In this document: piece by piece, positions 57,387-64,000 of the stretch
Numbering within the stretch: the stretch's first letter is position 1
How the letters are laid out: every line of letters begins with the position of its first letter
NCBI RefSeq assembly: GCF_001005825.1
Contig: NZ_LBHV01000008.1
Coordinates: 64,501-128,500 of the forward strand
Length of the DNA: 64,000 bases
Source: Rhizobium sp. LC145
Lineage (GTDB): Bacteria > Pseudomonadota > Alphaproteobacteria > Rhizobiales > Rhizobiaceae
Direction: 5' to 3'
Notes under the pieces: model-generated
What the model saw: only the letters and a program-made list of their open reading frames with translations
Told to the model about the DNA's origin: nothing
Databases searched by the model: none
Position numbers and translations under genes: made by a program

Positions 57387-58361
57387 ATGACCGATATCGC
57401 CATGATCGAAGCCGCCCGGAAACGTCTGGGCGGCAATATTCGTCGTACGCCCCTGCTTTCCTCTCCATTCCTGGATGAGATTGCAGGACGACGGATCTTC
57501 GTGAAACCGGAATGCCTGCAGCATACCGGCTCGTTCAAGTTCCGCGGTGCATGGTCGGCGATTTCAGCGCTCGAGCCGCAGGTGAGAGCGAAAGGCGTCA
57601 TCGCGTTTTCGTCGGGTAATCACGCGCAAGGCGTTGCGCTGGCCGCAAGAATGCACGGTATTCCAAGCGTCATCGTCATGCCGTCGGATGCACCGCGCAT
57701 CAAGATCGAGAATACCCGAGCCTATGGCGCCGAGGTCGTTTTCTATGACCGGGCGAGCGAAGATCGCGATGCGATCGGCGACAGACTTTCCGAGGAGCGA
57801 GAGCTGACGCTCATCAAGCCTTTCGACGAGCCGCTGGTGATCGCCGGGCAGGGCACGGCGGGCCTTGAGATTGCGGAACAGGCGGAGGAACAGGGTATTG
57901 GCAGCGCGGACGTGCTGGTGCCTACGGGCGGCGGTGGTTTTATCTCCGGTGTGGCGCTCGCCCTAGCGGCAAAGGCCTCGCGGCTTCGGGCCTGCCCGTG
58001 CGAACCCCAGGGGTTCGATGATGTCACTCGTTCGCTCGCATCCGGCAGGATCGAGCGCAACGCTTCGGTTTCTGGTTCGCTCTGCGATGCGATCATCACG
58101 CCGCAGCCGGGCAACATCACCTTTCCGATCATGGCGCGGCTTTGCGGTCCCGGCATCGTCGTTAGCGAAGATGAGGCGCTCCGTGCGGTTGCCCTTGCCT
58201 TCAACCGTCTCAAGATCGTCATCGAGCCGGGTGGAGCCGTTGCTCTGGCGGCCGCGCTCTTCCACGGTGAGACGCTCGGCGACACCGTGATCGCCGTTGC
58301 TTCTGGCGGCAATATCGACCCCGATATCTTCCGGATAGCGCTCGATCGGTTTGGTCACTGA
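57387..58361 (+). CDS. Threonine/serine dehydratase-like PLP enzyme
   Basis: A 324-residue fold-type II PLP enzyme. Lys51 in TGSFKFRGA is the Schiff-base residue, SSGNHAQGVALA binds substrate, and VPTGGGGFISG binds PLP phosphate. It has only the catalytic domain and no C-terminal ACT domain, so it is a catabolic type (TdcB-like) or a serine racemase, not biosynthetic IlvA. ATG 57387 has a weak ribosome site; GTG or ATG farther upstream would run into the preceding gene. It may act on threonine, serine or a hydroxy-amino acid, giving a 2-oxoacid. Confidence 0.85.
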   Translation: MTDIAMIEAARKRLGGNIRRTPLLSSPFLDEIAGRRIFVKPECLQHTGSFKFRGAWSAISALEPQVRAKGVIAFSSGNHAQGVALAARMHGIPSVIVMPSDAPRIKIENTRAYGAEVVFYDRASEDRDAIGDRLSEERELTLIKPFDEPLVIAGQGTAGLEIAEQAEEQGIGSADVLVPTGGGGFISGVALALAAKASRLRACPCEPQGFDDVTRSLASGRIERNASVSGSLCDAIITPQPGNITFPIMARLCGPGIVVSEDEALRAVALAFNRLKIVIEPGGAVALAAALFHGETLGDTVIAVASGGNIDPDIFRIALDRFGH

Positions 58362-58458
58362 AGCCTCGATTTTGCCTCAGAGCATAATAAACCGTTAATC
58401 TCCGAAATCGCCGCCGCTCGAAAACAGATTTTCTACGGAACCTCCAGCCACTTAGAAA

Positions 58459-58487
58459 CTTATCTCTATCGGCTTACTAGAGATAAG
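58459..58487. repeat. Perfect 10-bp inverted repeat upstream of a small membrane-protein gene
   Basis: CTTATCTCTA (58459-58468) and TAGAGATAAG (58478-58487) are exact reverse complements with a 9-base loop. The element lies 48 bases before the ATG of the small frame at 58536. No T-run follows, so an operator or a leader hairpin is more likely than a terminator. Confidence 0.55.
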
Positions 58488-58535
58488 CTAGCATTGGATC
58501 ACGCTCATTGCAGCGCAAAGGCTTGGAGAGATCAG

Positions 58536-58685
58536 ATGCGGCAGTTCAGGCACAGTGTTCATACGCGGTCTATGCCGGTCCGAGGCGCCCATTCCGCTCA
58601 CCGATGGCAGGCAGCCGCCCATGCCGCGCTCGTTACCGCGGCTTTCCTTTTCGTAGGCGCCGTGACGCTCGGCTTGTTCCCGTGA
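58536..58685 (+). CDS. Small single-span membrane protein
   Basis: A 49-residue frame with one clear membrane segment near the C-terminus (AALVTAAFLFVGAVTLGLF) after a basic, His-rich N-terminal part (RQFRHSVHTRS). GGAGAG lies about 5 bases before the ATG. A perfect inverted repeat precedes it and a strong terminator-like stem follows, so it looks like an independent transcription unit. I do not recognise the family. Topology by charge would put the N-terminus inside. Confidence 0.5.
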   Translation: MRQFRHSVHTRSMPVRGAHSAHRWQAAAHAALVTAAFLFVGAVTLGLFP

Positions 58686-58738
58686 TCCGCTGATCCTCCC
58701 TGGATCGCGAGGAACGAAGAGGGTTCCCGACCCGAACG

Positions 58739-58770
58739 CCTCTCGCGCCTGCTGGCGCGGGAGGTGTTTT
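58739..58770 (+). terminator. Rho-independent terminator after the small membrane-protein gene
   Basis: CCTCTCGCGCC (58739-58749) pairs with GGCGCGGGAGG (58754-58764), with one G-U pair and loop TGCT, and TGTTTT follows. It ends 11 bases before the 3' end of the opposing M20D gene, so it may serve both directions. Confidence 0.75.
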
Positions 58771-58781
58771 ATTTCAATGAG

Positions 58782-59945
58782 TTATTCCACCGGCAGATAG
58801 GCTTCCGCCAGCTCCACCCAGAAGGCGGTGCCGATCGGCAGGGCGTCATCGTTGAAATCGAAACGCGGGTGGTGAAGCGGCGGGTCGTTATCCGTCCGGC
58901 GCGTCCCCAGGAAGAAATAGGACCCCGGCCGCTCGGCCAGCATATAGGCGAAATCTTCGCTGCCCATCATCGGGCGAGAGATCTCTCCCAAGTTCTCCTC
59001 GCCGACCGCGCGCCTGGCAAGATCCCGGACGAAATCGGTCTCGGCCTTGTGGTTTACGGTCGCCTCATAGCCACGGTTGTATTCGATGGTGACTGTCATG
59101 CCGTAGCTTGCCGCCTGGCCCTCGGCGATCGCCCGGATGCGTTTCTCCAGCTTATCGCGAACGGCAGGATCGAAGGAGCGGATGGTCATCACCATTTCCG
59201 CCCGTTCGGGGATCACGTTGCTGGCAATCCCCGCATTGAAGGCGCCGACGGTGACGACGCTCGGATCGAGCGGATGGATGTTGCGCGAGACCACGGTCTG
59301 GAGCGCCATGATGATGCTGGCTCCCGCAACGATCGGGTCGGCCGTATCCTGCGGTTCGGCTCCATGGCCGCCGCGGCCGTTGATGACGAGCCGGCACTCG
59401 TCCACGGCCGCCATGATCGGGCCGTCCTTCACGTAGATCTTGCCGAACGGGAGGCCGGGGTCATTGTGCAGCCCGAAGACGGCATCGCAGGGAAAGCGCG
59501 TAAAAAGCCCGTCCTCGATCATCAATTTGGCGCCGCCGAAATTCTCCTCCGCGGGCTGGAAGATGAGATGGACGGTGCCGTCGAAATTGCGGCGCTCGGC
59601 TATGATCTTCGCCGCGCCGAGCAGCATGGCCGTGTGCCCGTCATGGCCGCAGGCATGCATCAACCCCTCGTTCTTGCTTGCATATTCCGCCCCGGTCTCC
59701 TCCCGGATCGGTAGCGCGTCGATATCGGCGCGAATGCCAACGGAACGTGTGCTGGTGCCATTCTTCAGAGTGGCGACGACGCCGGTCTTGCCAAGCCCGC
59801 GCGTGACTTCGTAACCGAGTTCGGTGAGCCGCTTGGCAATGAAATCGGACGTATTGAACTCCGAAAGCCCGAGTTCGGGATGCTGGTGAAGGTAGTGCCG
59901 CGTTGCGACCACCTCCGCCATGTAGTTCGAAAACTGGATCGTCAT
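58782..59945 (-). CDS. M20D amidohydrolase, hippurate hydrolase-like
   Basis: A 387-residue metal-dependent amidohydrolase of the M20D family (hippurate hydrolase, IAA-amino acid hydrolase). Metal ligands are visible in LMHACGHDGHTAMLLGAA (Cys and His) and FQPAEENFGGAKLMIEDG (Glu pair), and YLHQHPELGLSE is the family start. ATG 59945 gives the standard 387-residue length; farther in-frame starts add non-conserved residues. No good ribosome site is seen. It may release amino acids or benzoate from N-acyl amino acids. It is divergent from ndvB. Confidence 0.85.
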   Translation of the reverse strand: MTIQFSNYMAEVVATRHYLHQHPELGLSEFNTSDFIAKRLTELGYEVTRGLGKTGVVATLKNGTSTRSVGIRADIDALPIREETGAEYASKNEGLMHACGHDGHTAMLLGAAKIIAERRNFDGTVHLIFQPAEENFGGAKLMIEDGLFTRFPCDAVFGLHNDPGLPFGKIYVKDGPIMAAVDECRLVINGRGGHGAEPQDTADPIVAGASIIMALQTVVSRNIHPLDPSVVTVGAFNAGIASNVIPERAEMVMTIRSFDPAVRDKLEKRIRAIAEGQAASYGMTVTIEYNRGYEATVNHKAETDFVRDLARRAVGEENLGEISRPMMGSEDFAYMLAERPGSYFFLGTRRTDNDPPLHHPRFDFNDDALPIGTAFWVELAEAYLPVE

Positions 59946-60014
59946 CGCGCAACACCAATGTTTCATGTCAGGAGCGCCATGAATAGCAACGTGAACTCGC
60001 GGCGGTAAGGTCAC

Positions 60015-60358
60015 TTCCGCTAAAATAGGCCGTAATAATTCGCTTGCTGCGGATAGCGTCCGCCGTCGGAAAACGAGATGGCGTGCGGAAGGTGCGAAGA
60101 ATCCTCTCGCTCGAGCGGCTGGTTTCGTTCAGGCTTTATTCAGGCTCGCGGAGATAGATGCAAGTGATGCGAGAATCCGTAAAGAAGCAGGCAGCAGTTG
60201 CGCTCAATCGTTTGCAATATCGTTGCCGCCCTCTATTTCTTTCCTCCGCGGATGTGCATCCGGTCGGCCCTCATCAATGACGTGATGAGCGGCATCTCCC
60301 GGGCAGCCGATCCAGGCAAGGCCGACAGCTAACCAGTTCTCACCGAAAAGTCGTATCC
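60015..60358. promoter_or_regulatory. Upstream region of the M20D gene and ndvB
   Basis: A 344-base region without a convincing gene. The only clear pattern is the direct repeat TTCAGGCT-TTA-TTCAGGCT at 60128-60146, with an 11-base period, which resembles OmpR/PhoB-type regulator sites. No strong ribosome site is seen right before the ndvB ATG at 60359. Confidence 0.4.
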
Positions 60359-63300
60359 ATGTCCCTTCATACCACGCCGACCGGTTCCCAACGCGAGAAC
60401 GAAGCCAAGCAGATCGACCATAACGATTCGATCCGCTCGACTTATTTCAACACCGAGGAGCTGCGGGCGTGCGGGGTAGAGCTCAGCCGCGACGGAGCGC
60501 GCAGCCTGCCGGGTTTCGGTCCTTTCGACTTCTTCCAGCGGCATCGGGAGAATGAAAAGGAAATCCTTCGCGTCTATCGCGCGACGGCGGCCGATGTGGA
60601 TGCCGGTGCGACCATCACTCCCGCAGCGGAATGGCTGCTCGACAATCACTACATCGTCGAGGAGGCCATCCAGGAAGTAAGGCGGGACTTCCCCCGGCGG
60701 TTCTATGGACAGTTGCCGCGCATGTCGGTCGGCGGCAATGAAATACCGCGCGTGCTGGCGCTCGCCTGGCTTTATGTCGCGCACACCCACAGCACCGTCT
60801 CCACCGACGCGCTCGAAGCGATGGTCGATGGTTTTCAGGACAAGGAATCGCTGGAAATCGGTGAGCTGTGGGCACTGCCCTCCTTCATCCGCTTCGTCCT
60901 GATCGAAAACCTGCGGCGTATCGCGACCCGGGTCGAGCGCTCACGAAATATGCGTGGCAAGGCCAACGAAGTCGCCGATGAGATCATCCGTCTCAACGAC
61001 GAGACGGCAAGCCTCGATGTTCTGAAGCGCGCCGAAGCGTTTGCGAACGACAATACCTTCATCGCACAGTTCTTCTATCGCTTGCGCAATGCCGCGCAGA
61101 CATCCGGTTTCGCGGTCGCCTGGATAGAAGAGCGCCTGGAGCGCGCCGGCACGGATATCGAAGAGGTGATGCTCGCCGAGCAGAACCGCCTCTCGTCCGG
61201 CAATGTGACGATGGGCAACATCATCAAGAGCTTGCGCGAGATCGACGATACCGAATGGAGCGTCTGGTTCGAGGAAGTCTCCAAGGTCGACAAGATCTTC
61301 CGTGAGCACACCGATTACGAGGCGCTCGATTTCGGCTCGCGCAATGCCTATCGCAATCGCATCGAAAAGCTCGCGCGGCGCTCGCGTAAGAGCGAGACCG
61401 AAGTGGCGCTCGCGGCAGTCGCGCTTGCGGAGGAGGCGGCCGCAAACGGCAGCGCCGATCCCCGCGAGACCAATATCGGCGCTTTCATCGTTGGCCGCCA
61501 TCGGCGGAAACTGGAAGCGAGGATCGGCTATCCGCCGGCGATGTTGCAGCAGACCCTCCGGTTCGTTCGCCGCCTGAACTGGTTCGCGATTGCCGGGCCG
61601 GTGATCCTGCTGACCGTGCTGGCCATGGCGATCGTCGGCTGGTTCATGGTGCAGGCGGATATGTCCTGGCCGGTCATCTCCTTCTTCATGTTGATGTTCG
61701 CACTGCCTGCCTCCGAGGGCGCAACCGGCCTCTTCAACACGCTCGTCACCTATTTCGTGCGGCCGACGAGGCTGGTGGGTTACGAGTTCAAGGAAGGCAT
61801 ACCCGAGGATGCGAAGACGCTTCTCGTTGTGCCGTGCCTAATTACCAACCGCGACAGCGTCGACGAGCTGATCCGCAATCTGGAAGTCCATTATCTCGCC
61901 AACCCGCGCGGGGAAATTTCCTTTGCGCTCCTGAGCGACTGGCGCGACAGCAATGTCGAGGAAAGTGCCGCTGACCTCGAGATTCTTGACTATGCCAAGC
62001 GCGAGATCGCGACGCTGAATGCGCGCTACACGCATGACGGAAAGACGCGTTTCCACCTCCTGCACCGCCGCCGGCTCTTCAACCCGAACGAGGGCGTGTG
62101 GATGGGTTGGGAGCGCAAGCGCGGCAAGCTGCACGAGTTGAACCTGCTGCTGCGCGGTGACCGCGATACCAGCTATCTGCCGGGCGCCAATACGGTGCCG
62201 GAGAACGTGCAATACGTGATGACGCTCGATGCCGATACGCGGCTGATGCGGGACGCGGTGACGAAGCTCGTCGGCAAGCTGCACCACCCGATCAATCGTC
62301 CGGTCCTCGATCCGAAGACGAACCGGGTGACCCACGGTTACGGCATTCTCCAGCCGCGCGTGACGCCGTCACTGACGACCGGCAAGGATGCTTCGGTCTT
62401 CCAGCGCGTCTATTCCGTCGGGCGGGGCCTCGATCCTTACGTCTTCACCGTCTCCGACGTCTATCAGGATTTGACCGGAGAAGGCAGCTTCACCGGCAAG
62501 GGGCTCTATCATGTCGATGCCTTCGAGGCTTCGCTGAAGGGCCGCATCGACGAGAACTCGGTGCTCAGCCACGATCTTCTCGAAGGTTCCTTCGCGCGCT
62601 GCGCCCTGGTGACCGATGTGGAATTGGTCGAGGACTTCCCGACACGGTATGAGGTCGAAGTCTCCCGCCAGCATCGCTGGGCTCGCGGCGACTGGCAGCT
62701 CCTGCCCTATATCCTCGATACCAAGCACGGCGTCACCGCGCTCGGCCGCTGGAAGATGATCGATAACCTGCGCCGCTCGCTCACGCCGATCGCCTGGTTC
62801 TTCGCTTCCGTGCTGGGCTGGTATTTCATGGACCCGCTTGGGGCGCTGGTCTGGCAGATACTGCTGATCTTCTCGCTCTTCGTCGCGCCGACGCTTTCAC
62901 TCGTGACCGGCATCTTCCCCCGCTCGACCGATATTATTCCGCGAGCGCATTTCTATTCCGTCTGGTCGGACATTCGTTCGGCAAATGCGCAAGTTGCACT
63001 GCGGATCGTCTTCATTGCCGATAGCGCCTGCATCATGACCGATGCAATCGCCCGGTCCGTTTACCGTCTCTTCGTCAGCCGCAAGCTGATGCTGGAATGG
63101 CGCACGGCTGCCAGTATCCAGTCGAGCGCCCAGGGCAGCCCGCAGGACTACTATCGCTCCATGTGGCATGCGCCGGCGATCGCGGTGCTCAGCATCATTC
63201 TGTCGGCAATCCCCGGCGACAACGCTTTCCTGGTGGGCATTCCATTCGCCATACTCTGGATACTATCACCGCTGGTTGCCTGGTATGTCAGCCAGTCGGC

Positions 63301-64000
63301 CGAGACCGAAGACCGCCTCTTCGTTCCCGAACCGGTCTCCGTGGAGCTGCGCAAGATCGCGCGCCGCACCTGGCGCTATTACGAAGCCTTCGTGACCGAG
63401 GAACAGAACTTCCTGCCACCCGACAACTTCCAGGAGCGTCCGGAACCGATTCTGGCCAAGCGCACCTCTCCGACGAATATCGGCGTCTACCTGCTTTCCG
63501 TCATCTCGGCGCGCAATTTCGGCTGGGTGAACTTCACCGATACCATCGAGAGGCTGGAGCGGACCATCGCGACTGTCGAGCGGATGGAGAAGTATCGTGG
63601 CCACCTCTTCAACTGGTACCATACCGATAGTCTGCAGACGCTCGGACCGCGCTACGTCTCGGCGGTCGATAGCGGCAATCTGGCGGGTCATCTGATCGCC
63701 GTTTCCTCCGCTTGCCGCATCTGGGCCGAGGCGCCCTCGGCGCATCTTCAGGGTAGTCTCGACGGTATAGGCGACGTTGCCGGCATTCTTGCCGAAACGC
63801 TCAAAGCCCTGCCGGACGACCGCAAGACCGTGCGGCCACTGCGCCGCCGGCTGGAAGAGCGTATTGCGGGGTTCAGCAATGCCCTTGCTGCCGTCAAACG
63901 CGAGCACGAGTTTGCCTCCATCCGCATCATCAATCTGGCCGTGCTGGCCCGCGACATCCAGAAGCTTGCGACCAACCTGCACCATGAGGTGAAGTCGTCC
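60359..64000 (+). CDS. ndvB: Cyclic beta-1,2-glucan synthase NdvB/ChvB, 3' truncated by the window
   Basis: The first 1214 codons of a protein normally near 2,830 residues, open to the last base. NdvB makes cyclic beta-1,2-glucans for osmotic adaptation and plant interaction. N-terminal soluble segment about 1-400, then membrane segments (FAIAGPVILLTVLAMAIVGW, WPVISFFMLMFALPA). The GT84 glucosyltransferase domain follows, with TLDADTR carrying the acidic catalytic motif, LTGEGSFTGKGLYHVDAF, and the QxxRW motif in SRQHRWARGDWQLLP. More membrane segments come after about residue 800. The C-terminal phosphorylase-like domain is off the edge. Start MSLHTTPTGSQREN. Confidence 0.93.
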   Translation, partial: MSLHTTPTGSQRENEAKQIDHNDSIRSTYFNTEELRACGVELSRDGARSLPGFGPFDFFQRHRENEKEILRVYRATAADVDAGATITPAAEWLLDNHYIVEEAIQEVRRDFPRRFYGQLPRMSVGGNEIPRVLALAWLYVAHTHSTVSTDALEAMVDGFQDKESLEIGELWALPSFIRFVLIENLRRIATRVERSRNMRGKANEVADEIIRLNDETASLDVLKRAEAFANDNTFIAQFFYRLRNAAQTSGFAVAWIEERLERAGTDIEEVMLAEQNRLSSGNVTMGNIIKSLREIDDTEWSVWFEEVSKVDKIFREHTDYEALDFGSRNAYRNRIEKLARRSRKSETEVALAAVALAEEAAANGSADPRETNIGAFIVGRHRRKLEARIGYPPAMLQQTLRFVRRLNWFAIAGPVILLTVLAMAIVGWFMVQADMSWPVISFFMLMFALPASEGATGLFNTLVTYFVRPTRLVGYEFKEGIPEDAKTLLVVPCLITNRDSVDELIRNLEVHYLANPRGEISFALLSDWRDSNVEESAADLEILDYAKREIATLNARYTHDGKTRFHLLHRRRLFNPNEGVWMGWERKRGKLHELNLLLRGDRDTSYLPGANTVPENVQYVMTLDADTRLMRDAVTKLVGKLHHPINRPVLDPKTNRVTHGYGILQPRVTPSLTTGKDASVFQRVYSVGRGLDPYVFTVSDVYQDLTGEGSFTGKGLYHVDAFEASLKGRIDENSVLSHDLLEGSFARCALVTDVELVEDFPTRYEVEVSRQHRWARGDWQLLPYILDTKHGVTALGRWKMIDNLRRSLTPIAWFFASVLGWYFMDPLGALVWQILLIFSLFVAPTLSLVTGIFPRSTDIIPRAHFYSVWSDIRSANAQVALRIVFIADSACIMTDAIARSVYRLFVSRKLMLEWRTAASIQSSAQGSPQDYYRSMWHAPAIAVLSIILSAIPGDNAFLVGIPFAILWILSPLVAWYVSQSAETEDRLFVPEPVSVELRKIARRTWRYYEAFVTEEQNFLPPDNFQERPEPILAKRTSPTNIGVYLLSVISARNFGWVNFTDTIERLERTIATVERMEKYRGHLFNWYHTDSLQTLGPRYVSAVDSGNLAGHLIAVSSACRIWAEAPSAHLQGSLDGIGDVAGILAETLKALPDDRKTVRPLRRRLEERIAGFSNALAAVKREHEFASIRIINLAVLARDIQKLATNLHHEVKSS

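Noticed and set aside
1..64000. tRNA, rRNA, CRISPR arrays, insertion sequences, prophage or toxin-antitoxin genes
   Set aside because: I looked on both strands and saw no clover-leaf sequence, spaced direct-repeat array, transposase, integrase or attachment-site pattern that I could support.

Overview
The window reads as chromosomal DNA of a Rhizobiaceae alphaproteobacterium (Rhizobium, Agrobacterium or Ensifer type). The evidence is the divergent pcaQ / pcaDCHGB arrangement, a cyclic beta-1,2-glucan synthase gene (ndvB/chvB) running off the right edge, high GC, and many solute importers and metabolic genes. I saw no rRNA, tRNA, insertion sequence, phage gene or CRISPR array. The genes are tightly packed and mostly in short operons.

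Region 1 (1-16.9 kb) is built around aromatic catabolism. After the tail of a PDZ-containing protease, a glycerate 2-kinase and a small hypothetical protein comes pcaQ, divergent from pcaDCHGB. These genes take protocatechuate to beta-ketoadipate; pcaIJ and pcaF are not in the window. Directly downstream is a five-gene branched-chain-amino-acid-type ABC importer. Its promoter region repeats the PcaQ-type box and a second shared element found before pcaD, so it is probably a PcaQ-controlled protocatechuate importer (PcaMNVWX type). After an M20 peptidase and a GNAT acetyltransferase come a LigM/DesA-type tetrahydrofolate-dependent aromatic O-demethylase and a MetF-like reductase, with an FCD-type GntR regulator beside them. 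Together these suggest a route from a methoxy-aromatic acid such as vanillate to protocatechuate and on into the pca pathway.

Region 2 (16.9-27.3 kb) holds an AraC regulator, a secreted DUF922 protein, a FloR/CmlA-like drug exporter with a structured leader, a LysE exporter, pseudouridine-phosphate glycosidase, a YehZYXW-type osmoprotectant ABC importer and a secreted S10 carboxypeptidase.

Region 3 (27.4-36.9 kb) is a one-direction catabolic cluster: SDR, fused TRAP permease, TRAP binding protein, IclR regulator, SCP2-like thiolase, acyl-CoA ligase, double-PPC (DUF296) protein and a second SDR. Its substrate is unknown, and it is the best candidate here for an undescribed pathway.

Region 4 (37.0-64.0 kb) has an alpha-2-macroglobulin with an N-terminal PAN domain, coupled to pbpC. 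It continues with a dppABCDF peptide importer, an AbgB-like amidohydrolase, a class III aminotransferase, a ClsB/YbhP-like pair, an aldehyde dehydrogenase, a threonine dehydratase-like enzyme, a small membrane protein, a hippurate-hydrolase-like M20D enzyme, and the first 1214 codons of ndvB.

A recurring theme is strong dyad symmetry in control regions. All three binding-protein/permease junctions of the ABC operons (near 8.0, 24.6 and 48.3 kb) carry a stem-loop, and several promoters carry perfect inverted repeats. All functional names rest on motif recognition and remembered family sequences; no database search was run.
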